Both the position numbers and the translations under genes were made by a program. Below, piece after piece: positions 35,937 to 45,343 of a stretch of 64,000 nucleotides of DNA. The notes beneath the pieces are model-generated. The model saw nothing but the letters and a program-made list of their open reading frames with translations. It searched no databases and had not been told where the DNA came from. Source of the stretch: Mycolicibacterium komossense. GTDB lineage: Bacteria; Actinomycetota; Actinomycetes; Mycobacteriales; Mycobacteriaceae. Each line of letters starts with the position of its first letter. The first letter of the stretch is position 1. The stretch covers positions 253,883 through 317,882 of the forward strand of contig NZ_JACKTY010000014.1 of the NCBI RefSeq assembly GCF_025822605.1. Reading direction: 5' to 3'.

Positions 35937-37393
35937 CGAGCCACATGCCTTTCCAGTCGGTGTTCCAGGCGACTCTGGCCGAAGGAGAGCACCAGGCAGA
36001 TGATCCAGTAGTACACAGCCGCAGTGCCATACATCGCGAAGAACTCGAACGTCGGCGCCGCGACCACCTGCGCTGCGCGCAGCAGCTCGGTCACCAGGAT
36101 GGTCGAGGCCAGCGAGGTGTCTTTGACCAGCGAGATCAAGGTGTTGGACAACGGTGGTACCGCCACTCTGGCGGCCTGCGGCAGGATGATGCGGCGCAGG
36201 GCTCCGACATAGTTGAAGCCGATGGTCTCGGCTGCTTCCCACTGACCCTTGGGGATGCTCTGGATCGCCGAGCGGATGATCTCGGCCGCGTAGCCGCCGA
36301 CGTTGAGGCTGAACGCGATCACCGCCGCCGGAAACGGCTCGAGCTTGATCCCGAGCTGGGGTAGCGCGTAGAAGATGATGAACAACTGCACCAGCAGCGG
36401 GGTGCCGCGGATGATCGAGATGTAGAACCGCGCGATATTCGACAGCACAGCCTTCGACGACAGCCGGGCCAGTGCCACGAGCAGCGCGATCACCAGGCCG
36501 ATCACGAAGCTGATGATGGTCAGCGGAATGGTGACGGTGAGGGCGGCCTTCGCCAACGGCCAGAGGTTGTCGGCGATCAGCTTCCACGCGGAGCGGTGCC
36601 CAGCGGCGCCGGCCTCCGGTGCGCCGGAGGCGTTGGCCTTCAGGTACTTCTGCGAGATGTTCGCCAGCGTGCCGTCGGCCTTCAGTTCGTCGATGGCCTT
36701 GTTCAGCTCGGGCAGCAGACCACTGTTCTTACGGGCCGCGAAACCCTGTTCGCTCTTTTCGCCGATTGTCGCGGCGATCTTGACCGACTGGTCATTGGTT
36801 TCGGCCTGGTACGCGTGGAAGGCGATGCTGTCGTTGACCACCGCATCCACCCGGCCCTGGTTGAGCAGGGTGATCGCCTGCGTGAATCCCTCCACCGGCG
36901 CCACTGTCGCGCCGGCGTCACGGGAGACCTGCGCCCAGTTGCTGGTGATGCTGGCACCCGCGGTCTTGCCCTTGAGATCGTCCAGCGACGTGATCGAGTT
37001 GTCGTTGGCCCGCGTGATGATGACGCCTTCGCCGACCGAATAGGGCTCGGACAGGTCGTACTTGCTTTGGCGTTCGGGAGTGATGGAGACCTCGTTGGCC
37101 ACCACATCGAAGCGGTTGGCTTCCAGCGCGGCGAAGATGGAATCCCAGGGTGTCTGGACGAATTCCACTTTCTTGCCCAGCTTGTCGCCGACCGCTTTCG
37201 CGACGTCCACGTCATAGCCGGCCAGCTGACCCGAAGCGGGATCCTGGAAGCTGAACGGCGCGTAGGTGCCTTCGGTGCCGACTCGGAGCACATCAGGGGA
37301 CGTGCTGTTCTGACTTGATCCGCAGGCGGCGGTGGTCAGGAGTGCGGCGAGCAGGGTTGCCGCGAGCAGAGCTCTTCGGACGTTATGGGCCAC
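35933..37393 (-). CDS. Fused substrate-binding protein-permease of a PAAT ABC transporter
   Basis: 486-residue fusion. Residues 1-24 form a lipoprotein signal with lipobox TTAACG (Cys24); residues about 35-260 are a family-3 solute-binding domain ([40 protein letters not shown]). From about 275 comes a five-helix permease with the EAA loop [20 protein letters not shown]. The fusion fixes binding protein to channel in a single chain. Relatives carry cystine, glutamine or arginine. GTG 37393 has a weak AGG site. Confidence 0.9.
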   Translation of the reverse strand: MAHNVRRALLAATLLAALLTTAACGSSQNSTSPDVLRVGTEGTYAPFSFQDPASGQLAGYDVDVAKAVGDKLGKKVEFVQTPWDSIFAALEANRFDVVANEVSITPERQSKYDLSEPYSVGEGVIITRANDNSITSLDDLKGKTAGASITSNWAQVSRDAGATVAPVEGFTQAITLLNQGRVDAVVNDSIAFHAYQAETNDQSVKIAATIGEKSEQGFAARKNSGLLPELNKAIDELKADGTLANISQKYLKANASGAPEAGAAGHRSAWKLIADNLWPLAKAALTVTIPLTIISFVIGLVIALLVALARLSSKAVLSNIARFYISIIRGTPLLVQLFIIFYALPQLGIKLEPFPAAVIAFSLNVGGYAAEIIRSAIQSIPKGQWEAAETIGFNYVGALRRIILPQAARVAVPPLSNTLISLVKDTSLASTILVTELLRAAQVVAAPTFEFFAMYGTAAVYYWIICLVLSFGQSRLEHRLERHVAR

Positions 37394-37453
37394 TGACGGA
37401 ACCTAGCAATCTGCTGGACGTTGCCCCAGGGTTCCGATCACTTGTGTTGATAT

Positions 37454-37464
37454 GTCCTAAGGAC
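37454..37464. promoter_or_regulatory. Palindrome GTCCTAAGGAC upstream of PAAT operon
   Basis: Perfect 11-bp palindrome (GTCCT-A-AGGAC) 61 bp upstream of the fused binding protein-permease start, within the 233-bp gap to the SulP gene. It is well placed for an operator. Nothing else was recognised in the gap. Confidence 0.4.
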
Positions 37465-37626
37465 CGGATCAAAACGCCTGACCGAGGTCGTACTGGTCGA
37501 CGAGCTTGGTCCGTCCATCTGGGGGCTCCCATCTCGACCTCCGTCTTCGGGTTTCTCTGTCCAACGCAGGATCACCTCGTGGCCATGTCATCGACTGTCC
37601 CGTTGTGGCTAACGATCTGGCCACTC

Positions 37627-39360
37627 TCAGACCAGGTAGTAGAGCGGATCCCCGGTGCGGTCGAGCCGCGCGTGGGCGTACCGCACGGCCCGCAGCGTCG
37701 CCGAATACTCCTGATCCTCCTCGGGAAATACCTGCTCGGCGGGGAACCAGTTCTGGAAGCCGATGTTGTGCAACACCTTCAGCGTGTCGGGCCGGACACC
37801 GGCCAGCAGGATCGTCGCGGCCTTCCCGTTTTCCTCACGCAGGAAATGTTCCAGCCGCTCGATGCACACCGCGTCGGGATCACGGACGCGTTTGAGGCGC
37901 AGGATGACGAACTCAACGCCGTCGGTGTGGATCCGCGCACGCAATGTGTCGAAGTAGCGGTCGAGTTCGGGGGCAGCGCCGAAGAACAGCTCGCCTTCGA
38001 GGTCGAAGATGATGGTCGACGGATCAACGGGGTCGTCGGAAAGGCGTTCGCGCACCACACGTTCCGGGGTCACGATCAATTCGGATGCCTTCAGCTTCGC
38101 TGCCCGTGGCACGAACATCACCACCGACAGTGCGATACCGAGCAGCACCGCCTTGTCCAGGTCCCACAGCACCCCGGCGAGCGCGGTAATCACCACCAAG
38201 CCCGCGTCATAGCGCGATGCCTTCACTGTGGTGACCAGGCGCTTGAAGTCCACCAGGCGGACTGCGGTGACCAGCAGCAGACCTGCCAGCGCGGCGGTCG
38301 GGACGTAGTGAAGCAATGGGGCGAACAACAGGAGAGCGACCGCCACCGTCGCCGCGGAGACGATCCCCGAGAACCGCGTCGCAGCGCCGGCCTGGAAGTT
38401 GATCGCCGACCGTGACAGCGAACCCGACCCGGGTAGAGCCTGGAAGAAGCCGCCGGTCAGATTGGCCAGGCCTTCGGCCAGGATCTGACGGTTGTAGTCG
38501 ATCTTCTGTTGCGATTGATGGGCAATGGCTTTCGCGATCGACAGCGCCTCGATGAGACCGATGAAGGCGATCGCCAAGGCGCCGCGGGACAGCTCGGCCA
38601 GCGAGCCCACGTCGAGAATCGGAATATGGGGAGTGGGCAGGCTCTGCGGGACCTTCGCCGCGACGGCCACCGCTGACTTGCCGTCGGCGCCCGGGAACGA
38701 CCATCCAGCGGCATACGCGACGATCCCCGCGACGACAAGCACGGCCAGCAGGTCGATCTGCGGCCAGCCGAACTTCTGAACCAGCCTACGCAGCACGACG
38801 GCCACCACGACCGCCGTGACGCTGAGCAACACAGCCCGTAGGTTGATCTTGTCGCCATGGAACAGCGTCAGATACAGCCGGTGCAGCACCTGCATGTGGC
38901 CGTTGCCTTTGTCCTTGACGCCCAGCGCATTACCGATCTGGCCGACGGCGAGCAGGAACGCGGCCGCCAGCATGAAGCCGATGATCACCGATTCGGAGAT
39001 GTAGCGGGTCAGGTCGCCGAGTTTGAACACTGCGATCAGGATTTGAAAGACCCCGACGAGCACACCGAGCACAAACAGCGCTTCGAACAGGACGGTACGG
39101 TTCTCCGGGTCGATGAAGGCCAGCGAACTGAAAACCAAAAGCGAGATGGCGCTCGTCGGCCCGTTGATCAGGTGCGCGGACGAGCCGAAGATCGAGGCGA
39201 CGGCGGTCACCACGATCGCTGAGTAGACGCCGAATTTCGGGTCGACACCGGCGATGAGTGCATACGCGATGCCCTGGGGTAACGCCACGGCGGCAACCGT
39301 GAGACCCGCGACCAGATCACTGCGGCCCTTGGGCCACGAGTAGTTCACAGCGAAACTCAT
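37627..39360 (-). CDS. SulP-family anion (sulfate) permease with STAS domain
   Basis: 577-residue SulP transporter, 10-14 membrane helices. Family features: DLVAGLTVAAVALPQGIAYA, GVYSAIVVTAVASIFGSSAH, and the signature GSGSLSRSAINFQAGAATRF near residue 310. A cytoplasmic STAS domain occupies about residues 445-560 (IIFDLEGELFFGAAPELDRY). Sulfate or bicarbonate is the expected substrate; the preceding sulfate-binding-protein gene, ending 6 bp before this ATG, favours sulfate. Confidence 0.9.
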   Translation of the reverse strand: MSFAVNYSWPKGRSDLVAGLTVAAVALPQGIAYALIAGVDPKFGVYSAIVVTAVASIFGSSAHLINGPTSAISLLVFSSLAFIDPENRTVLFEALFVLGVLVGVFQILIAVFKLGDLTRYISESVIIGFMLAAAFLLAVGQIGNALGVKDKGNGHMQVLHRLYLTLFHGDKINLRAVLLSVTAVVVAVVLRRLVQKFGWPQIDLLAVLVVAGIVAYAAGWSFPGADGKSAVAVAAKVPQSLPTPHIPILDVGSLAELSRGALAIAFIGLIEALSIAKAIAHQSQQKIDYNRQILAEGLANLTGGFFQALPGSGSLSRSAINFQAGAATRFSGIVSAATVAVALLLFAPLLHYVPTAALAGLLLVTAVRLVDFKRLVTTVKASRYDAGLVVITALAGVLWDLDKAVLLGIALSVVMFVPRAAKLKASELIVTPERVVRERLSDDPVDPSTIIFDLEGELFFGAAPELDRYFDTLRARIHTDGVEFVILRLKRVRDPDAVCIERLEHFLREENGKAATILLAGVRPDTLKVLHNIGFQNWFPAEQVFPEEDQEYSATLRAVRYAHARLDRTGDPLYYLV

Positions 39361-39366
39361 GGCGGC

Positions 39367-40458
39367 TCAGCTTCCTTGCGCGTTGGGGACGATGCGCGAC
39401 GGCGCGGCGGGTGCGGAGGCGGAGACCACGTCGTAGATCCCGTTGGTGGCGAAGAACTGTTGGCGGGCATCGTCCCAGTCCTTGGCGATCGCGGTGACGG
39501 GAAACAGTTTCAGATTCGGTAACCGGTCGGCATGCTTGGCCAGGATCTGCGGGTTCACCGGTCGGTAGCCGAACTGGGCCAAGGTTTCCTGGGCCGGGTC
39601 GGTGAACAGGTATTGCAGGTAGGCCTTGGCGTCGGCGGCGGTCTTGGGGTCGGTGTCGTTGGCGTCGACCCACGCCACGGCGGGCTCAGCCTTGATACTC
39701 ACCGGCGGGTAGACGATCTCCAGCTGGCCGTTGCTGTCGGCGACCTCGCGCAATGCTTCGTTCTCCCACGTCAGATGCATATCGCCGATCTGTTGCAGCG
39801 CGAAGCTGGCGGCCGAACTGCGGGCGCCCGCATCGAAGACCGCGACGTGCCGGTACAGCGACTTGAGGTAGTCCAGCGCCTGAGCCGGGGTACCACCGCG
39901 GGTGGTGACTGAGCCCCAGCCGGCCAGGAAGCTCAATTGGCCGTTGCCGGACGTGCGGGGGTCGGGTGTCACGACGGCCACCCCATCCTTGACCAGGTCC
40001 GGCCAGTCGTGAATTCCCTTGGCATTGCCTTTGCGGACGACGAACACGATGGTCGAGGTGTAGGCGATCGAGTTGTTGGGCAGCCGCTGCTGCCAGCCGG
40101 GGGCGATCAACCCGCGTTTCTGGAGTGCGTTGACATCGCTGACGAGCGCCAACGACACCACGTTGGCTTTCTCCGAGCCGTCGATGACGTTGCGCGCCTG
40201 GCGTCCCGAGCCGCCATGGGATTGTGTGACGTCCACGCTGACACCGCTCTGCTGTCGGTATTGCTCGACAAAGGTCTTGTCCAGGGCGGCGTAGACCTCG
40301 CGGGTCGGATCGTAGGACACGTTCAGCAGTTGATTCGGGGTGTGATCGGGCAGATTGCGCACGGTGATCAGCACCCCAGCGAGCACGATGGCGACCACGC
40401 CGAGCACGTTGAGCCACGGGACTCCCGACAATCGACGTCGCCTGGTGTCGTCACCCAT
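39367..40458 (-). CDS. Sulfate/thiosulfate-binding protein, TM-anchored, paired with SulP
   Basis: 363-residue member of the Sbp/CysP sulfate-binding family: [20 protein letters not shown], the anion-site [35 protein letters not shown] and the C-terminal [18 protein letters not shown] are all recognisable. Instead of a lipobox it has an N-terminal membrane anchor ([16 protein letters not shown]). No CysT/CysW/CysA gene is nearby; it is followed after 6 bp by a SulP permease, an unusual partner. ATG 40458 was chosen; the open frame upstream is not family-like. Confidence 0.87.
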   Translation of the reverse strand: MGDDTRRRRLSGVPWLNVLGVVAIVLAGVLITVRNLPDHTPNQLLNVSYDPTREVYAALDKTFVEQYRQQSGVSVDVTQSHGGSGRQARNVIDGSEKANVVSLALVSDVNALQKRGLIAPGWQQRLPNNSIAYTSTIVFVVRKGNAKGIHDWPDLVKDGVAVVTPDPRTSGNGQLSFLAGWGSVTTRGGTPAQALDYLKSLYRHVAVFDAGARSSAASFALQQIGDMHLTWENEALREVADSNGQLEIVYPPVSIKAEPAVAWVDANDTDPKTAADAKAYLQYLFTDPAQETLAQFGYRPVNPQILAKHADRLPNLKLFPVTAIAKDWDDARQQFFATNGIYDVVSASAPAAPSRIVPNAQGS

Positions 40459-40560
40459 CGAACCGACGTTAGTGGCGACGGCGAGTAAAGACAGCGGCGA
40501 GAATCGCTCTGATTTTATCGACCGGGAAAAAATCAACGGGACGCAATCGGTGGACTTCAA

Positions 40561-40582
40561 GAATCAAGTGGGCCAATGATTC
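40561..40582. promoter_or_regulatory. Inverted repeat GAATCA-N10-TGATTC before NCS1 permease gene
   Basis: Two 6-bp arms (40561-40566, 40577-40582) end 6 bp before the GTG start. A protein bound here would cover the start or ribosome site; alternatively a hairpin could hinder translation. It lies in the region shared with the divergent sulfate-binding-protein gene. Confidence 0.4.
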
Positions 40583-40588
40583 TCGATC

Positions 40589-42118
40589 GTGTCTACTGAG
40601 ATCACGTCACCCGCAGCACAGCCCGACGATGGGTCGGCGTCCGGCGGACGTACCAATATCGAAACCCGTTCCATCGACTGGATCACGCCTGAGGAGCGGC
40701 ATGGCACGCCGTGGAAGGTCAGTCCGCTCTTCTTCATCGCCAACTGGAGCTTCTTCACCATCGCGCTGGGCTTCACCGGCCCCTCGCTCGGGCTGAGCGT
40801 CGGCTGGGCCATTCTCGGCTCGGCGTTGGGACTGCTCGTGGGCACCTTCTTTATGGCCTTTCACGCCACGCAGGGACCCCGCTTGGGGCTGCCGCAGATC
40901 ATCCAGTCACGAGCACAGTTCGGCTTCTACGGCGTGATCGTCGTCGTGGCCATGTCCCTGACGTGCTATCTCGCGTTCGGAGTGGTCTACACCATCCTGA
41001 CCGCTCAAGGCCTGGCCCAGATCTTCGGGTGGTCACCGGTGGTGATCGGGCTGGTCGTCAACATCGCCGGCGGACTGTTCGCCATCGCCGGTCACGACGC
41101 GCTGCACCGGGTGTCGCGGCTGGTCTTCTACGTCACCGTGCCGCTCGTCGTCATTTTCACGGTCGCGGTGCTGACGGGCCATGCCGGCGGCAGCACACCT
41201 CCGGCAGACTCACACGGATTCGTCGCCTCGGCCTTCTTCTCGGTGTTCGCGGTGTCCGCGGCCTACAACATCGCGCTGGCGCCCGTGGTGTCGGACTACA
41301 CGCGCTACCTGCCGGCCCGCACGTCGTCGCGTTCGCTGATCGCCAGCGTGTACGTCGGTGCCGGTGTGTCAGCCCTGTGGCTGATTGCGTTGGGAGCATG
41401 GCTGTCCGCGCACTACAACGCCAGCGACGCCCTGGTGGCATTGCATGACGCCGGTAACAGCGTGTTCGGCGGGTTCGGCGCGGTGCTGGCTCTCGCCTCA
41501 GCGGCCACCCTGGTGGTGTGCACCGCCACCGCGGCCTACAGCGTGACCCTGCAGTTCCTGACCGGCGTGGATCTGGTGAAGCGAGTCAAACCGACTCGTA
41601 CCCTGAGGGTTTCGGTGACCGCAGCCACCATCGCGATCTATCTCGTCGTCGCCATCCCGTTCGGGGACCACGTCATCAACGCGGCCAGCAACGCGCTGTC
41701 GCTCATGCTGTTCCTGTTGGTCCCGTGGACGGCGGTCAACCTCACGGATTACTTCTTCATCCGGCGCGGCGAATACGCCATCACCGATCTGTTCACTCCA
41801 CGCGGCGTGTATGGCGGTTGGTCCTGGCGGGGGATTGTGGCCTACTTCCTCGGGTTCGCCGCGATGGTGCCGTTCGCTGTCCTACCGTTCTTCACCGGGC
41901 CGATCGGAAATTGGCTTGGTGGGATCGATATCTCTTGGCTTGCCGGTCTTTTGGTGGCTTCACTGACCTATTTCGCGTTTACCCGCGGATTGGATCGCAG
42001 GGCCGAACGTGCCGCGGTCAGCGAGAGCGACGAGCAACTCGATGATGTCACGCAGGCCCCGTCTGAGGTCGGGCATCGACCGCCGCTTGAGTACGGACTG
42101 CTCGAAGGTAAGGGCTAG
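40589..42118 (+). CDS. NCS1-family cytosine/purine-type permease
   Basis: 509-residue membrane transporter of the nucleobase:cation symporter-1 family with 12 predicted helices: PLFFIANWSFFTIALGFTGP, GPRLGLPQIIQSRAQFGFYG, APVVSDYTRYLPARTSSRSL and TDYFFIRRGEYAITDLF. NCS1 proteins carry cytosine, purines, hydantoins, thiamine or allantoin. It is followed after 3 bp by an LLM monooxygenase, so the substrate may be an N- or S-heterocycle opened by that enzyme (inference). GTG 40589 start. Confidence 0.88.
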   Translation: MSTEITSPAAQPDDGSASGGRTNIETRSIDWITPEERHGTPWKVSPLFFIANWSFFTIALGFTGPSLGLSVGWAILGSALGLLVGTFFMAFHATQGPRLGLPQIIQSRAQFGFYGVIVVVAMSLTCYLAFGVVYTILTAQGLAQIFGWSPVVIGLVVNIAGGLFAIAGHDALHRVSRLVFYVTVPLVVIFTVAVLTGHAGGSTPPADSHGFVASAFFSVFAVSAAYNIALAPVVSDYTRYLPARTSSRSLIASVYVGAGVSALWLIALGAWLSAHYNASDALVALHDAGNSVFGGFGAVLALASAATLVVCTATAAYSVTLQFLTGVDLVKRVKPTRTLRVSVTAATIAIYLVVAIPFGDHVINAASNALSLMLFLLVPWTAVNLTDYFFIRRGEYAITDLFTPRGVYGGWSWRGIVAYFLGFAAMVPFAVLPFFTGPIGNWLGGIDISWLAGLLVASLTYFAFTRGLDRRAERAAVSESDEQLDDVTQAPSEVGHRPPLEYGLLEGKG

Positions 42119-42121
42119 AAG

Positions 42122-43432
42122 ATGGCACAGAGTCCCAAGTTCCACCTCGGTTGGTTCGCCAACTTCTGTATCGACGCCTGGAACGATCAGTGGGGGTCCA
42201 CCGGCGGACAGGATTGGTCCGGCAGCTTCTACATCGAACTGGTGCAACACCTCGAGCGGGCCAAGTTCGACTACCTGCTTCTCGAGGACAAGCTGATGGT
42301 CTCGGATGCCTACGGCGGAAGTTTCGAGCGCGAACTCAAGCACGCCCTACACTCGCCCAAACACGATCCGGCGCCGCTGATTCCGTTGTTGGGATATGTC
42401 ACCAAGCATCTGGGTTTGGTGGTCACGCTCTCGTCGACGTTCTATCCGCCGTTCCTGTTGGCCCGATTGTCGAGCACTCTGGACCACCTCACTGCCGGAC
42501 GTCTGGGCTGGAACATGGTCACCTCGGCTGAGGACCGTTCGGCGCAGAATTTCGGTCTCGATGAACTGCCACGTCACGACGAGCGGTATGCACGTGCCCA
42601 CGAATATGTGGATCTCGTCCGGCAGCTGTGGGATTCGTGGGAGCCGGATGCGGTGGTGCGGGACCGGGAATCCGGTACGTTCGCCGACTACACGAAGGTG
42701 CACACGATCGACTTCGAGGGCCAGTACTACAAGAGCCGTGGCCCGCTCAACACTGTTTCTTCGCCGCAACGCCATCCGGTCCTCGCGCAGGCGGGTGGGT
42801 CGCCGCAGGGTAAGGACTTCGCCGCCAAATACGCAGATACCGTCGTCGGCACCGCGGCAGATCCGGATGGAATGATCGCCTATCGCAACGATATTCGAGA
42901 GCGGGCTGCGGCGTACGGGCGCAACCCCGACGACATCAAGGTGCTGTTCCTGATCACGCCGCATCTGGCCGATACCGATGAAGAGGCTCGGGCGAAACTG
43001 GACCGGCTCGTCAACAACGAGTTCTACCTGGAGAAGACCCTGGCGCATCTCGCCGCAATCGTTGAAATCGACTTCACCAAATTCGACCTCGACAAGCCGT
43101 TACCCGATGATCTGCAGACCAACGGCGAGAAGGGATCGTTGGAGGCGTTCATCCAGCGCGGCAGCGGGAAGACACTGCGCGAACTGACGGCGGCCTATCT
43201 GTCCACCGAGGATGCCCTGGTCGGCTCACCGGCCACGGTCGCCGATCGGCTGGAAAGCCTGATGGCCCAGGTCGGTGGGGACGGCTTCCTGATCACAGCG
43301 CCCGGGATGCGGCTCACGCGCAAGTACGTGATCGAAGTGGTGGACGGTCTGGTGCCTGAACTGCAGCGGCGGGGGCTGACCCGCACCCATTACGAGCACA
43401 CCCTGTTCAAGGACAATCTGTTGGCCTATTGA
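42122..43432 (+). CDS. LLM-class FMNH2 monooxygenase, NtaA/SnaA/DszA type (copy 5)
   Basis: 436-residue luciferase-like monooxygenase: LERAKFDYLLLEDKLMVSDA, signature STLDHLTAGRLGWNMVTSAE near residue 119, QRHPVLAQAGGSPQGKDFAA near 218. ATG 42122 lies 3 bp after the NCS1 permease stop, so the two are coupled. Within the DszA/NtaA group it differs from copies 1-3 in the N-terminal motif (GWFANFCIDAWNDQW), which suggests another substrate. It is followed after 117 bp by a frameshifted tauD. Confidence 0.87.
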   Translation: MAQSPKFHLGWFANFCIDAWNDQWGSTGGQDWSGSFYIELVQHLERAKFDYLLLEDKLMVSDAYGGSFERELKHALHSPKHDPAPLIPLLGYVTKHLGLVVTLSSTFYPPFLLARLSSTLDHLTAGRLGWNMVTSAEDRSAQNFGLDELPRHDERYARAHEYVDLVRQLWDSWEPDAVVRDRESGTFADYTKVHTIDFEGQYYKSRGPLNTVSSPQRHPVLAQAGGSPQGKDFAAKYADTVVGTAADPDGMIAYRNDIRERAAAYGRNPDDIKVLFLITPHLADTDEEARAKLDRLVNNEFYLEKTLAHLAAIVEIDFTKFDLDKPLPDDLQTNGEKGSLEAFIQRGSGKTLRELTAAYLSTEDALVGSPATVADRLESLMAQVGGDGFLITAPGMRLTRKYVIEVVDGLVPELQRRGLTRTHYEHTLFKDNLLAY

Positions 43433-43549
43433 GCGCAACAGTTAAGCTCAGCCTCTTCTTCTCATGCCGATCCAAAATGGTGTTCGGGCCGTAAGCCGTC
43501 CCTAACGTCGAAAGTCCTACATCGTGATGACTTTCGAGGGGAGCGGTTG

Positions 43550-44469
43550 ATGACCGCAGTAACGGACGCACGTGTGCAGGTCACGCCGCTGTCCGGTTGG
43601 ACCGGAGCGCTCATCGAGGGCGCCGATCTCACCAAGCCGCTGGACGCCCAGCAGATCGCCGAAATCCGGGCGGCCCTGCTCAAGTGGAAGGTGGTGTTCT
43701 TCCGTGATCAGTTCATCGACCACGATGACCACCTCCGCTTCGCCCGCGCATTCGGTGCACCGACGCCCGCGCACCCGCTCTTCGACGCGATCCCCGACCC
43801 GGACTATCCGACGATCTATCCGATCTTCCGAGACCATTTCAAAGCGCGTTACGCCGGCAACCGCGGGTGGGACAAGGCCAGTTCGCACGCCGATGTCACC
43901 GCGGCGGTGAATCCGCCCGCGGCATCCATCCTGCGGGCCGAACTCGTCCCGCCCTACGGCGGCGACACCCTGTGGGCCAATACCGTTGCGGCATATGAGG
44001 GATTGTCGGCTCCGGTGCGCAAACTGGCCGATGGGTTGCGCGCCGTGCACCGTTTCTCACCGCCGGATGGGACGACGGCCAGCGAGGACTACCAGCGCCG
44101 CGTCAGCAGGCGGCCGTTGATCTCCGAACACCCGGTGGTGCGGGTGCATCCCGAGACGGGGGAGCGGGCGCTGTATGTCAATCCCAGTTTCACCAGCCAT
44201 CTCGCGGACGTCTCACCGCACGAGAGTCGCCAGCTGCTCGGGCTGTTCTACGCCGAGTTGGCCAGGCCCGAGTACACGGTTCGGTTCAAATGGGAACGGG
44301 CAGTATCGCGTTCTGGGACAACAGATCTACTGTCCATCTGGCACCCACGGACCTGACCTTGGATCACGACCGCAGGCTCTATCGGGTGACGTTGGTGGGC
44401 GACGTCCCGCAGGGCGCGGACGGCCGCGCGTCGGTTGCCCTGGACGGCGAGCCGTTCGAAGCGATCTGA
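43550..44469 (+). pseudogene. tauD: Taurine/sulfonate alpha-ketoglutarate dioxygenase, frameshifted
   Basis: Fe(II)/2-oxoglutarate dioxygenase of the TauD family, which would release sulfite from taurine or a similar sulfonate. From ATG 43550 the frame has intact His113 and Asp115 (SSHADVT). At about 44297, after FKWE, one base is missing; the original frame ends at 44356 with unrelated sequence, while the next frame continues as family-typical IAFWDNRSTVHLAPTD and RRLYRVTLVGDVP to TGA 44467. The shift removes the distal His and the 2-oxoglutarate-binding Arg. Intact length would be 306 residues. A GGG run at the site makes a consensus error possible. A 7-codon ORF (43526-43550) overlaps the start. 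Confidence 0.82.
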
Positions 44470-44473
44470 GCTG

Positions 44474-45343
44474 TTATTCGGCGGCCACGGCGAGCGGCAG
44501 CGCGGGGTCTGCGCTCCATTCCTCCAGCGATCCGTCGTAGACCCGGAAGTGGTCCACTCCGATCGCTGACAGCGCCAGCGCGTTCGCCGTGGCGGAGATG
44601 CCGCCCCCGCAATACAGCAGCACTTCCCTGGTGAGATCCACGCCCGCCTCGCGATACTGCGCGGTGATCTCGGCCTCGGAACGGAGAAGGCCGGCATCGT
44701 CGAAAAGTGCACGGGCCGGGACGTTTACGCTGCCAGGAATATGCCCGCGGCGAGAGTATCGGGTTGGCTCGGACCCGGTGAATGCCGCCGAAGACAAGCC
44801 GCAGACGAGGTTCCCGGCGGATTCCCAGATTGCGGCGAGCTCGTCCCTTTCGATCCAGGCCGCGCGCGTCGCGGTGGCCGTCCACCCGGGTATGGGTACC
44901 CGCTCGGACGCCGGCGGTCCTGATTCGACGGGTAGCCCGGCGCTACGCCAGGCCGCCAATCCGCCGTCGAGCACGGTGACCGGCACTCCGATCCAGCGCA
45001 GCAGGTACCAGACCCGGGCCGCCCACAGCCCGCCGGTGGTGTCGTAGACCACGACCGGCGTTCGCGGACCGATGCCAATCCGCGCCAGCGCGTCGGCGAG
45101 TGCCTGCGGTGACGGGTGTCGGTCATGCGTCGCGTCAGGTACCGACAGTTGGGTGTCCACCTCGACGTGTACCGAACCCGGGATATGGACGTCTTCCCAT
45201 TGCGTGCGGCCACTCTCGGCGTGGAAGTCGCCGTCGAACTGGGCGCGTCGCAACAGGAGGGTGGCGTCGAGGATCATCGGTGGCGTTGCGCCACTGCGCA
45301 TCCGGTGCAGTTCCTGCGTCGAGACGACGGGGTTCCGGGTCAT
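44474..45343 (-). CDS. Two-domain rhodanese sulfurtransferase
   Basis: 289-residue thiosulfate/3-mercaptopyruvate sulfurtransferase. The first rhodanese domain (AHIPGSVHVE-like HIPGSVHVEVDTQLSVPDA) is structural; the second carries the active-site Cys in LLYCGGGISATANALAL, with GHIPGSVNVPARALF before it. It could hand sulfane sulfur to a biosynthetic pathway. ATG 45343 overlaps the upstream THI5-like gene stop (ATGA). It ends the six-gene leftward ECF operon, 4 bp from the convergent tauD. Confidence 0.88.
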   Translation of the reverse strand: MTRNPVVSTQELHRMRSGATPPMILDATLLLRRAQFDGDFHAESGRTQWEDVHIPGSVHVEVDTQLSVPDATHDRHPSPQALADALARIGIGPRTPVVVYDTTGGLWAARVWYLLRWIGVPVTVLDGGLAAWRSAGLPVESGPPASERVPIPGWTATATRAAWIERDELAAIWESAGNLVCGLSSAAFTGSEPTRYSRRGHIPGSVNVPARALFDDAGLLRSEAEITAQYREAGVDLTREVLLYCGGGISATANALALSAIGVDHFRVYDGSLEEWSADPALPLAVAAE

